DNA of 22,568 bases from DATEVL01 sp035281845 (GTDB lineage: Bacteria > Chloroflexota > Anaerolineae > Anaerolineales > E44-bin32): assembly GCA_035281845.1 (NCBI GenBank), contig DATEVL010000019.1, positions 1 to 22,568 of the forward strand, written 5' to 3'. Shown piece after piece: positions 7,991-15,367 of the stretch. The translations under genes and the position numbers were made by a program. A model generated the notes under the pieces. The model saw only the letters and a list, made by a program, of their open reading frames with translations, did not search any database and was not told the origin of the DNA. Position 1 is the stretch's first letter. Each line of letters opens with the position of its first letter.

Positions 7991-8770
7991 TCACACCCAC
8001 GCCACAGCGCGGCAGAAGGCGGCTTCGCCGCCCTTGAACTTCCACGGAAACGCGCCCAGGGTCAGGCGCTTGTTGTGCAGTTCCTTCAGGCCGATATCCC
8101 CGCCCAGATTCTCGACGTGGATGCAGTCGTGGGGGAAGAGGGCATTATGGGTGAGCTGGTAGGCGGAGTCCGGGAACAGCTCGTCGATCTTGTCGGCGCC
8201 GAACTTGGCCTCGACCCTGGCCCGGACCTTCTGCCAGTGCTCGAGCCCACCTTTGCCCAGGAACCGGCCGATGGGGAGATTCATCGGGTGGTCGGTGGAG
8301 ATCATGTCGACGCCCCAGATGTGGATCTTCTTCTTCAGGAGCCAGTCGCACAGGCTGAAGTGGGGTCCCGGATGGCGCTGGATATAGCGTTCCTCGTCGC
8401 CGTCCGGGCTGAGGAAAGAATAACGGTGCCAGCCGGTGTGGAGAAAGAGAATGTCCCCGTCGCGCACGTCGGCGCGCTTTTCGATGTCTTCAGGGCGGAA
8501 GAGGTCGAGGTCGTCGAGCATGTCGCTCAAGTCGACGATGACGCCCGGTCCGTAACACCACTCGATGGGGATCTCGTCGATGGTCTTGCCCGTGGTGACG
8601 AAGTGCCGCGGGGCGTCGAGGTGGGTGCCCATGTGGTTGGAGGTTTGGATGTATTGGGCGTTCACCCCGTGCTCCGACTTGCGTTTGATGTACTTGACTT
8701 CGAAAGGCGGATAGAAGGGCCAGAAGGAGCAGTCCTGGTTGAGGGGTTGGGAGAGATCGTAGATTTTCAT
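7991..8770 (-). CDS. Cyclase-family metal-dependent hydrolase (KynB/isatin hydrolase-like)
   Basis: A 259-residue member of the cyclase superfamily (PF04199), which includes kynurenine formamidase and isatin hydrolase; these cleave amide bonds using divalent metal. The signature NHMGTHLDAPRHF occupies 45-57, giving His46, His50, Asp52 and His56 as metal and catalytic residues. The N-terminal YDLSQPL is also typical. Start is well supported by GGAGG five bases before the ATG. No signal peptide, so cytoplasmic. In this block it is a good candidate for ring-opening or formamide-type hydrolysis after the molybdenum hydroxylase, but the substrate is not evident from the sequence. Confidence 0.88.
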   Translation of the reverse strand: MKIYDLSQPLNQDCSFWPFYPPFEVKYIKRKSEHGVNAQYIQTSNHMGTHLDAPRHFVTTGKTIDEIPIEWCYGPGVIVDLSDMLDDLDLFRPEDIEKRADVRDGDILFLHTGWHRYSFLSPDGDEERYIQRHPGPHFSLCDWLLKKKIHIWGVDMISTDHPMNLPIGRFLGKGGLEHWQKVRARVEAKFGADKIDELFPDSAYQLTHNALFPHDCIHVENLGGDIGLKELHNKRLTLGAFPWKFKGGEAAFCRAVAWV

Positions 8771-8784
8771 GGGGGCCTCCTTGT

Positions 8785-8819
8785 GGGAATGGAGAATGGA
8801 GATTAGGGATTGGAGATTA
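8785..8819. repeat. Heptanucleotide repeat array, downstream flank of four-helix gene
   Basis: Five consecutive 7-base units on the plus strand: GGGAATG, GAGAATG, GAGATTA, GGGATTG, GAGATTA. Together with the array at 9326-9353, which has the same unit in opposite orientation, it brackets the four-helix-bundle gene. The gene's last codons and stop lie inside this array. Confidence 0.75.
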
Positions 8820-9288
8820 GCCCGTCCTCATCCAGGATCAGGTGGTGGAGTTGGATAGGGTTTGTGACGGCGTATGGATGACCCCCTAGTTCTCGAACGA
8901 CGCGTGAGGCGCCGTCCTTGTCCTGTCGGCTCTGCGCTCGGAGGCTCCGAACAAAGGCGTTCAGCTTCTGCGCTACTACGGCCAATTGGCCGTCGAGGTG
9001 GGCAAAATCAGTGTCCGACATCAGCTGGCGAGCTCGCGCCCGGCCGATCCAGTATCTGGTCTCAAAGACGCTCCCTCGGGCATAATAGAGAAACCGTATC
9101 TTGTCGGCGTAGTGGTACCGCCCGAAAGCCTCGGCGATATTCGCTCCGACAGAGTCGGCTGCGCGGACAAGCTGCTCACCAACCACGTCCCGTGCCAGCC
9201 TTTCCCACTTGAGCACGCGGTTCCACAGTTCGTCCGAAATCACTTGCGCCTCGCTCAGGACCTCTAGATCCTCGAGACCCTTGGCCAT
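8803..9288 (-). CDS. Four-helix bundle protein (23S rRNA IVP / S23 family)
   Basis: A 161-residue helical protein. The family core is clear: EQLVRAADSVGANIAEAFG at about 47-65 and an aromatic DKIRFLYYARGSVFETRYWI helix at about 71-90. The family is known from proteins encoded in intervening sequences of 23S rRNA genes and from stand-alone genes, and is structurally related to the accessory protein of diversity-generating retroelements; its biochemical role is not settled. Start at 9288 is chosen because AGGAG lies seven bases upstream; an ATG nine codons earlier lacks one. The final residues LISNP and the stop are encoded by a heptad repeat, and a second inverted array lies upstream, so the gene looks like an inserted unit that interrupts the allG-cyclase junction. 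Confidence 0.88.
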   Translation of the reverse strand: MAKGLEDLEVLSEAQVISDELWNRVLKWERLARDVVGEQLVRAADSVGANIAEAFGRYHYADKIRFLYYARGSVFETRYWIGRARARQLMSDTDFAHLDGQLAVVAQKLNAFVRSLRAQSRQDKDGASRVVRELGGHPYAVTNPIQLHHLILDEDGLISNP

Positions 9289-9325
9289 TCTCAGTCTCCT
9301 ATGAGTTGCACCCAATGACCGACCT

Positions 9326-9353
9326 CAATCTCAAATCCCAAATCTCAAATCTC
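9326..9353. repeat. Heptanucleotide repeat array, upstream flank of four-helix gene
   Basis: Read on the minus strand, four consecutive units GAGATTT, GAGATTT, GGGATTT, GAGATTG. It is the inverted counterpart of the array at 8785-8819. The stop codon of allG falls within its first units, so the array has replaced or supplied the end of that gene. Confidence 0.75.
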
Positions 9354-10586
9354 ATACTTCTCCGCAAACGCCACCAGCGCCTGCTGGAAGATTTCCAAGG
9401 GTGGGCGGACCAGTCCGGCGCCGACCTGGCCGACGCCGGGCTGGCGGTGGGCGATGCCGGTGTTGATGCGCGGGGTGATCCCGAGCTCCACGACCTTCCG
9501 GATGTCGATGCCGGTCGGGGTGCCGCGAAAATCGAGCGAGGGCATGCTGAAGATCTTGTGCTCGGCGATGGTGATCTCGTACATCTCGAGGGTGGCGTTG
9601 AGCGCGTCCTTCGGCGAGCCGCCGACGAAGGTGACGATCGCCGGCGCCGTCGCCATGGCGAAGCCGCCGATGCCGGCGGTCTCGGTGATGGCGCTGTCGC
9701 CGATGTCGGGATTGGCGTCGGCGGCGCTGAAGCCGGGGAAATAGAGTCCCTCCGGAACGGCGGCCGGCGCGGTGAACCAGGCGTCGCCCAGCCCGCTGAC
9801 CCGAATGCCGAAGTCGGTGCCGTTACGGGCCATGACGGTGACGATCGTGCTGCCGTCGATCCCGTGCCCGGCGAGGGTCATCGCTTTGCAGGCGGCCATC
9901 ACCGGATTGAGGATGCTCAAGGCGTTCTCCCCGATGAATTGCAGAACCTCGGCCTTGGTCTCCTCCCCCAGGGGCAGGCGGGCGATCCGCGGGGCCAGGA
10001 ATCGCAGGAAGAGGAGCGAGCCGGCTTTGTTGCGGTTGTGGCCTTCGTCGCCCATGTGAAGCGCCTCGGCCATCGTCGCCCGCAGGTCGAGCCCGTCGCC
10101 TCCGGCGAGCGCCTCCCCGATCGTCGGGCCGAGGGTGTCATTCATCCAGCGCAGCCGGCGCAAGACCTCCTCACTGAACGCGCCGTAGCGCAGGACCTTG
10201 CCGTAGCCCTCGTTCAAGTTGGAGAAGGTCCGGCGCTGGTGGGTCACGTCCTCGAGCATATAGACGGCCATCGACGACGAAATCACCCCGGCCATCGGGC
10301 CGACCGCGTCGTGGTCGTGGCAGGGCTCCAGGCGTATCTCGCCGCGCTGCGCCAGCGCCACGGCCGACGCTTCGTCGCGGGCGCGGCCCTCGAAGATCAG
10401 CGCGCCGACGACGGCGCCGCGCAGTGGCCCCGACATTCGCTCCCATTCGATCGGCGGGCCGGCGTGGAGCAGAAGATCTGCCTCCATGCCTGGGATGACG
10501 TCGCGCGCCGGGGCCACACCCCGCAGGATCGGCCGGGAGTCCATCATGCGTTCGACGGCTTTCGCATTAGCCTCGTCGATGTTCAT
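9345..10586 (-). CDS. allG: DUF1116 protein, AllG-type oxamate carbamoyltransferase subunit
   Basis: A 413-residue DUF1116 (YlbE) protein. Both family signatures are intact: PCHDHDAVGPMAG at 88-100 and HMGDEGHNRNKA at 177-188. In E. coli, AllG with AllF and AllH makes oxamate carbamoyltransferase, which in the catabolic direction splits oxalurate to oxamate and carbamoyl phosphate. Start: AAGGAG five bases before ATG, nine bases after the fdrA stop, so the two are surely one transcript. The C-terminus (EKYEI) runs into the heptad array at 9326-9353, which suggests the insertion took place at or near this gene's end without disrupting the conserved parts. Confidence 0.9.
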   Translation of the reverse strand: MNIDEANAKAVERMMDSRPILRGVAPARDVIPGMEADLLLHAGPPIEWERMSGPLRGAVVGALIFEGRARDEASAVALAQRGEIRLEPCHDHDAVGPMAGVISSSMAVYMLEDVTHQRRTFSNLNEGYGKVLRYGAFSEEVLRRLRWMNDTLGPTIGEALAGGDGLDLRATMAEALHMGDEGHNRNKAGSLLFLRFLAPRIARLPLGEETKAEVLQFIGENALSILNPVMAACKAMTLAGHGIDGSTIVTVMARNGTDFGIRVSGLGDAWFTAPAAVPEGLYFPGFSAADANPDIGDSAITETAGIGGFAMATAPAIVTFVGGSPKDALNATLEMYEITIAEHKIFSMPSLDFRGTPTGIDIRKVVELGITPRINTGIAHRQPGVGQVGAGLVRPPLEIFQQALVAFAEKYEI

Positions 10587-10595
10587 GGCTGCTCC

Positions 10596-12278
10596 TTACG
10601 AACCGGACGGGCTCTTCATGCGGGCCAGGATCGCCATCAGTCGCTCGTCGCCGCCGGCGGGAGGGCGCCAGTCGACGTGCAACGTGGCCGCACCCTGGGC
10701 CACCAGGCTCTCGTAGAACGACTCCAGGCCAACGTTGATCGCCGCCGGAGTCCGGAACGCCTCCAGGGATACCGGCGTAGGCCACGGCTCGGCCTCCGGA
10801 GGCAGGAGGCGGGCGATTTCGTCGAGAGCTTCACGCAAACCGGTAAAGACGCGGGCACCGGAGGCTCGAAACTTCTCGATCTGCCCCTCCATGCCTTGCG
10901 GGTCGAGATCGGTGCCGATGACGCAGACCAAGACCTTCAGATCGCTCCGCTCGAGTGCTTCGGCGACGGCCGGCGCCAGCTCGGCGGCCGGATCCGGGTG
11001 CGAGCCTTCGCCCAGGACGACATCGAGCAGGATGACGGCCGTCTCGGGGTCGGCCGCTTCCTGACGCAAGCGGCGTAGACGGAGATCGTTGTCGATCATG
11101 GGGTGCAACCGCCCGACGGTGAACTGATCGGCGCCGAGGTCGAGGATGGCATGGCCGGTGCTGTGCAGCGGGTCCTGCATCCGTTGCGACTCGTGCAGCG
11201 GGACGTTGGTGTGCAGCGGATGGAGGGCGATCTGCAATCCGAGGACGGCCTCATAGGCCAGCGTTCCACCTGAGAACAGCGCCCGAAGGTAGCGCGCCAT
11301 CCCCCGAACCGGCGGCGGCGCGTCCGCCGGGATAGCTGGAGAGCTTGCCAGCTCCACGGCGATCTCGGCCGCCTCCTGCAGACCGCTGGCGAAATGCAGG
11401 TTGCCAAGACTCCGCCCACCGCCCGGAAGGCCGATCAGATTGAGGACGACGGGCTTACCGGTCCGTCTGGCCGCCGCTGCGACCCGCGCTGCGACCTCCG
11501 GTTCCGGAGGTTTCGAGATCAAAACGATGACCGAGGTTTCCGGGTCGCGGCGAAGGACGTCCAGTGCTTGCCGCGCCGAGGCAGCGCCGATTTCGCCGTG
11601 AAGGTCGCGCCCTCCCGTACCGATGGCCTGCGAGATTCCGCTTCCAAGGTGGTGGATCGCCGACGCCACGGTCTGAAGCCCCGTTCCGGAGGCAGCGACC
11701 AACCCGATGGAGCCCCGGCGGGTCCGGTTGGCAAAACCGAATCCGACTCCTCCCACGATCGCCGTTCCGCAGTCGGGACCCATCACGAGCAGCCCGCGAC
11801 CCTGCGCTTCCCGCTTGAGCTCCACTTCGTCTTCTAGGGAGACGTTGTCGCTGTATAGGAAGACGTTCTTGCCAAGGTGAAGGGCATCGCGTGCCACCCC
11901 TCCGGCGAATCGGCCTGGGACGGAAACGAGCACCCAGGCGGCTTCGGGGAGCCGGTGCGCCGCCGCATCGAGGCTCTTCGGCCTGAAATCCACTTCGCCC
12001 GAGGCGCGGCGCCGCGTCATCAGCGCATCGATCTGGCCGAGGGCGCCCTCGGCGGACTCCTTGTTCTCAGCCTTGACGACGATCAACAGGTCATCCGCAC
12101 CGGCGCCGCTCACGGGCCGGAGTCCGCTGGCCTCGAGCAGCTCGAGGTTGACCGGCGTCGCCATGACGGCGCCGGCGTCCAGGACTCCGGGGAGCGTGAG
12201 CAGCCCGCGCTGAAGCTGCATCAGGACGACGGAATCGTAGTAGGCCCCCGGACGGATCTGGCTGGCGGTTGCCGCCAT
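10596..12278 (-). CDS. allF: FdrA (AllF), acyl-CoA synthetase-like oxamate carbamoyltransferase subunit
   Basis: A 560-residue FdrA-family protein, related in fold to succinyl-CoA synthetase alpha subunits. Residues 13-52 (YYDSVVLMQLQRGLLTLPGV and following) are the characteristic FdrA N-terminal segment. VMGPDCGTAI at 165-174 and the glycine-rich SGTGLQTVASAIHHLGSG at 197-214 followed by AIGTGGRDL mark the nucleotide- or CoA-binding core. In E. coli the protein was shown to be a subunit of oxamate carbamoyltransferase with AllG and AllH rather than a CoA ligase. The ATG lies three bases after the amidase stop with a GAGGGGGG purine tract upstream. Together with allG next to it and allH in the same block, the full trio is present. 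Confidence 0.9.
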   Translation of the reverse strand: MAATASQIRPGAYYDSVVLMQLQRGLLTLPGVLDAGAVMATPVNLELLEASGLRPVSGAGADDLLIVVKAENKESAEGALGQIDALMTRRRASGEVDFRPKSLDAAAHRLPEAAWVLVSVPGRFAGGVARDALHLGKNVFLYSDNVSLEDEVELKREAQGRGLLVMGPDCGTAIVGGVGFGFANRTRRGSIGLVAASGTGLQTVASAIHHLGSGISQAIGTGGRDLHGEIGAASARQALDVLRRDPETSVIVLISKPPEPEVAARVAAAARRTGKPVVLNLIGLPGGGRSLGNLHFASGLQEAAEIAVELASSPAIPADAPPPVRGMARYLRALFSGGTLAYEAVLGLQIALHPLHTNVPLHESQRMQDPLHSTGHAILDLGADQFTVGRLHPMIDNDLRLRRLRQEAADPETAVILLDVVLGEGSHPDPAAELAPAVAEALERSDLKVLVCVIGTDLDPQGMEGQIEKFRASGARVFTGLREALDEIARLLPPEAEPWPTPVSLEAFRTPAAINVGLESFYESLVAQGAATLHVDWRPPAGGDERLMAILARMKSPSGS

Positions 12279-12281
12279 GGG

Positions 12282-13661
12282 CTACACCCCCCTCGCAGGC
12301 CCGCGCGACGCCGCTTCGGGGGAGGCCAAGGCCCGTGAAGGCTCGCGGAGTTCGCTCTCGATCATGGTTGCCCAGGCCAAGAGACGTTCGTCGTCGTACC
12401 AACGAGATACGAGCTGGACGCCGAGGGGAAGACCTTCGGGGTCTTCGCCGAAGGGAAGGTTGATCGCCGGCAACCCCGCCTGGGTCCAGGGCAGGTTCAT
12501 GATCGGATCTCCCGTGCTGTCGAGGCCGAGCGGCGCCGGGCCGACGGTCGACGGCGCGATCCACAAGTCGATCGCCGCGTCTTCCATCGCCGTGTGAAGC
12601 TCGCGCCGCAGAATCGCTTGCCCGTCGAGCGCGGCGGCCAGTGCGGAAGCATCGATCTGCCGGCCCTCACGCAGCAGCTCGGCCGTCCGCGTGTGATAGA
12701 GGCCCTCGAACCTGGAGAACCACTCGCCGTGGACGCGGGCGGCTTCGGCGGCCAGGATGACTTGGTGACGGCGGACCACGTCATCGAAATCCGGCATGGT
12801 CTTCACGGTGCGGACCGCGTAACCGCTGTGCGCCAAAGCTGCGAGGGCGCGCTCGAAATGGAGGCGAGAGACTTCGCCCGCCTGCGCCAGGTACGGCCCA
12901 TCGGGAATGCCGAGGACGGGGAGCGGCTGCGGTCCGGAGGCTTTCCACCGGTCGCACAGAATCGCGGCGGCGTATTCGGCGCCGCAGGCGTCGTAGGTAA
13001 ACAGGCCGACGTGGTCGAGCGACGGGGCCAGCGGGATGACCCCATCCGCAGGAATGCGGCCGTACGTCGGCTTGAACCCGACGACGCCGCAGAAGGCCGC
13101 CGGGCGAACGATCGATCCGATGGTCTGCGTACCCAGGCTGAGTGGGCAAAGGCCGGCGGCCACCGCCGCGGCCGAGCCGCTGCTCGAGCCGCCAGGCGTA
13201 TGTTCGAGGTGGCGAGGGTTGCGCGTAGGGCCGGGCGCGAAATAGGCGAACTCCGTTGTGACCGTCTTTCCGAGGACGAGCGCGCCCGCCTGCCGAAGCC
13301 GCCCGACGGACTCGGCCTCCTTCCCGGCGAGCGCCTGAGACGGCAGGCGGGAGCCGGCGCGGGTCTCGAAGCCATCGACTCGGAAGATGTCCTTGACGCC
13401 GACGACCACGCCATACAAAGGGGGCCGGGCTGAAGCGGCTGGATGAACGCGCGCGATTTCCGCAGACTCTTCCCGCAGTCGGGCGGCGCGCCCCTCCTCG
13501 GGAAGGAGGCTGTGGATCTTCGGCTCAACCTGCTCGAGATGGAGAAGGGTCGAGTCGATGTAATCCGAAAGCGCGAGGTCCCCGCTGCAGAGGCTGCGGG
13601 CCAAGTCGGGAAGCGGGGGAATTCGATGCACGGCGTCGTCGAGCGTCCCCAGACGGGTCAA
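12282..13661 (-). CDS. Amidase signature family hydrolase
   Basis: A serine amidase of about 459 residues. The Ser-cisSer-Lys triad can be placed (numbered from 13661): Lys90 in VVVGVKDIF, Ser159 in TPGGSSSGSAAAVAAG and Ser183 in TQTIGSIVRPA, with the usual 24-residue Ser-Ser spacing. QTIGSIVRPAAFCGVVGFKPTYG-type sequence follows as in many ureide- and carboxamide-cleaving members. The start is uncertain: TTG at 13661 overlaps the TGA of the upstream 2Fe-2S gene (TTGA), GTG at 13631 is an alternative, and the ATG at 13748 would only add Arg/Pro-rich residues read from inside that gene. No signal peptide. Specificity cannot be assigned; the neighbours suggest an amide intermediate of heterocycle breakdown. 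Confidence 0.88.
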   Translation of the reverse strand: MTRLGTLDDAVHRIPPLPDLARSLCSGDLALSDYIDSTLLHLEQVEPKIHSLLPEEGRAARLREESAEIARVHPAASARPPLYGVVVGVKDIFRVDGFETRAGSRLPSQALAGKEAESVGRLRQAGALVLGKTVTTEFAYFAPGPTRNPRHLEHTPGGSSSGSAAAVAAGLCPLSLGTQTIGSIVRPAAFCGVVGFKPTYGRIPADGVIPLAPSLDHVGLFTYDACGAEYAAAILCDRWKASGPQPLPVLGIPDGPYLAQAGEVSRLHFERALAALAHSGYAVRTVKTMPDFDDVVRRHQVILAAEAARVHGEWFSRFEGLYHTRTAELLREGRQIDASALAAALDGQAILRRELHTAMEDAAIDLWIAPSTVGPAPLGLDSTGDPIMNLPWTQAGLPAINLPFGEDPEGLPLGVQLVSRWYDDERLLAWATMIESELREPSRALASPEAASRGPARGV

Positions 13662-14161
13662 CCGCCGGAAGGGGGAGGCGGCTGGTGCAGTCGGTCTGCC
13701 GCGAGCAGGACGGCCTCGACGATGTGCTGGTAACCGGTGCAGCGGCAAAGATTCCCGGAGATGGCCTCTCGCACTTCCAGCGCCGTCGGGTGCGGGTGCG
13801 CCTCAAGATAGGGGAGCAGGGTCATCAGGAATCCTGGCGTGCAAAAGCCGCACTGCAAGGCATGCTTCGTCCAGAACGCCTCTTGCAGAGGGTGCATGTT
13901 TTCAGGACCGGCGGAGATTCCTTCGACGGTCAGGACCTCGTGACCGTCGGCCTGGACCGCGAACATCAGGCACGAGCGAACAGGCTGGCCGTCGAACAGC
14001 ACGGTGCAGGCGCCGCAAACCCCGTGCTCACAGCCGACGTGCGTACCGGTCAGGCCGAGGTCGTGCCGAAGATAATCACTAAGAAGAAGGCGAGGCTCCA
14101 CTCGCGATTGGCGGCTCGTCCCGTTGACCGTAAGGTGAATGTCTCGGTGGTTTGCCGACAT
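13658..14161 (-). CDS. 2Fe-2S subunit of xanthine dehydrogenase-family hydroxylase (CoxS-like)
   Basis: A 167-residue electron-transfer subunit with two [2Fe-2S] clusters. The plant-ferredoxin-type cluster ligands are Cys44, Cys49, Cys52 and Cys64 (CEHGVCGAC..C). The second, helical-domain cluster uses Cys104 and Cys107 (CGFC) and Cys139 and Cys141 (CRC). All eight are intact and the length is usual for the family. GGAG lies nine bases before the ATG, and the gene follows the FAD subunit by 23 bases. It passes electrons from the molybdenum site, encoded at 3917-6274, to the FAD subunit. Confidence 0.94.
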   Translation of the reverse strand: MSANHRDIHLTVNGTSRQSRVEPRLLLSDYLRHDLGLTGTHVGCEHGVCGACTVLFDGQPVRSCLMFAVQADGHEVLTVEGISAGPENMHPLQEAFWTKHALQCGFCTPGFLMTLLPYLEAHPHPTALEVREAISGNLCRCTGYQHIVEAVLLAADRLHQPPPPSGG

Positions 14162-14184
14162 CGCTGGGTTCTCCGGACGGTTGA

Positions 14185-15069
14185 CTAGTGCCCGGCCGCC
14201 GCGGCGCGCTGCGCCGCGACCAGAATCGCCCGCCGGCCGAGAACCTTGGCCAAATGCCGCTGGTACGACGGGCTGGCGTGTAAGTTACCGAGGGGCTCGA
14301 TTTCTTTTTCAGCGGCATGTGCCGCCGCGGCTTCGGCGGTGGAGGTATCGATCCGCCGGCCGGAGAGCATCGACGCCGCTTGCGACGCATCGACCGGTCC
14401 GTCGCCGGCGTTGAGGAAGACCAGGCGAGCCTCGTCGCATGCGCCGGCCTCGTCCAGACGGACGAGCACTGCCACGCCCATCAGCGCATAGTCGCCGCGC
14501 CGTCGCGAGAACTCCATGAAGGCCGAGCCGGTGCGCTTCGGCAGGGACGGGAGGGCGACCTCCGTCAGCAACTCTTCCGGGGCCAGCGCGGTGGTGAACA
14601 TTCCCTGGAAGAAATCCTTGGCGGGGACCCAGCGATCGCCCTCAGTTGAAGCCACGCGCAGTTGGGCGTCGAGGGCGACGGCGATCACCGGAAGCTCGCT
14701 GGCCGGATCGGCGTGGGCCAGGCTCCCGCCCAGGGTGCCTCGATTGCGAATCTGTGGATGGGCGATGAAGGGCACGGCCTCCGCCAGCAAGGGGGCCTCG
14801 GCGGCCACGATGGGGTCCAGCTCGAGGCGTCGCTGGCGGGTCATGGCTCCAAAGTGCACGCCGGCGCCCTCATCGCGGCGAATGTAGTCAAGGCCGGGGA
14901 CTCGGTTGAGGTCGATCAGCAAAGCCGGCTGGGTGATACGGAAGTTCATCGCCGGCACCAGGCTCTGTCCGCCGGCCAGGAACTTGGCGTCGCCGCCGGC
15001 CTGCCGGGCGGCTTCGAGCGCTTCCGCCTGGGTATCCGGGGCGATGTACTCGAAGGGAGGTGGCTTCAT
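14185..15069 (-). CDS. FAD-binding subunit of xanthine dehydrogenase-family hydroxylase (CoxM-like)
   Basis: A 294-residue flavoprotein subunit. FLAGGQSLVPAM at 30-41 and RNRGTLGGSLAHADPASE at 108-125 are the two FAD pyrophosphate-contacting motifs of the CoxM family, and PPPFEYIAPDTQAEAL at the N-terminus is typical. It takes electrons from the 2Fe-2S subunit and hands them to an external acceptor. It is the first gene of the minus-strand block, with a TATACT -10-like sequence 35 bases upstream of the ATG. The ribosome binding site is weak (only CCGGA-type purines about 12 bases upstream). Confidence 0.94.
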   Translation of the reverse strand: MKPPPFEYIAPDTQAEALEAARQAGGDAKFLAGGQSLVPAMNFRITQPALLIDLNRVPGLDYIRRDEGAGVHFGAMTRQRRLELDPIVAAEAPLLAEAVPFIAHPQIRNRGTLGGSLAHADPASELPVIAVALDAQLRVASTEGDRWVPAKDFFQGMFTTALAPEELLTEVALPSLPKRTGSAFMEFSRRRGDYALMGVAVLVRLDEAGACDEARLVFLNAGDGPVDASQAASMLSGRRIDTSTAEAAAAHAAEKEIEPLGNLHASPSYQRHLAKVLGRRAILVAAQRAAAAGH

Positions 15070-15103
15070 CGGCTGGCTTGGATCCGGCGGCGGGACTTGG
15101 TTC

Positions 15104-15109
15104 AGTATA
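15104..15109 (-). promoter_or_regulatory. Candidate -10 box of the catabolic block
   Basis: On the minus strand TTATACTGAA contains TATACT, five of six matches to TATAAT, about 35 bases before the first gene of the block. No convincing -35 hexamer is visible at the 16-18 base spacing, so either the promoter needs an activator or the match is chance. Confidence 0.35.
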
Positions 15110-15367
15110 ACCCGGCTCCGTCGGGAGTTGGGAGCAGGGGGACTCTAGAATGCCTCGTTAGGCCGCCCGCCGACACAAGTCAGACGGCCAGGCACATCGG
15201 GAGGACCAAGATCCACACATTGGTGTCATAATCATCGTGGGGGGCCGGCTAGCATCGAAAAGGGAGGTGCATCCGAGGACGCCGACAACGACACTCTATT
15301 CCCCGATCCCCGGCAAACCCCAGTGCGCAAGCTTCCATGCGCAACTCTTCAGTCAAGGAGAACAACC
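15110..15367. other. Intergenic region between divergent genes
   Basis: About 260 bases between the candidate promoter of the minus-strand block and the start of the small plus-strand regulator-like gene. It holds the integron core-site sequence GTTAGGC at 15157-15163 and a weak plus-strand -10 candidate CATAAT (15227-15232) without a matching -35. I see no hairpin, operator-like dyad or RNA gene that stands out in the rest. Confidence 0.5.
15157..15163 (+). other. Candidate integron core site (GTTRRRY), left boundary of cassette
   Basis: GTTAGGC matches the core-site consensus GTTRRRY at which integron integrases cut. It lies 660 bases upstream of the matching core site in the attC at 15724-15823, a normal cassette length. 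By itself seven bases is weak evidence; no attC palindrome precedes it, so it would be an attI-like or degraded site. Confidence 0.35.

Noticed and set aside
8785..9353. CRISPR array or diversity-generating retroelement
   Set aside because: Units are 7 bases without spacers, and no reverse transcriptase or template/variable repeat is present, although the protein is of the Avd-related fold.
9306..11078. Plus-strand open frame of 590 codons across allG and fdrA
   Set aside because: Asp/Gly/Arg-rich translation without domains, antisense to two well-supported genes.
12282..13748. Amidase start at the ATG 13748
   Set aside because: The added 29 residues are Arg/Pro-rich and read from inside the 2Fe-2S subunit gene; family similarity begins near 13631-13661.
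3917..15069. Aerobic CO dehydrogenase operon
   Set aside because: The active-site loop of the large subunit lacks the Cys of AYxCSFR; it has the form II-type PYRGAGR.
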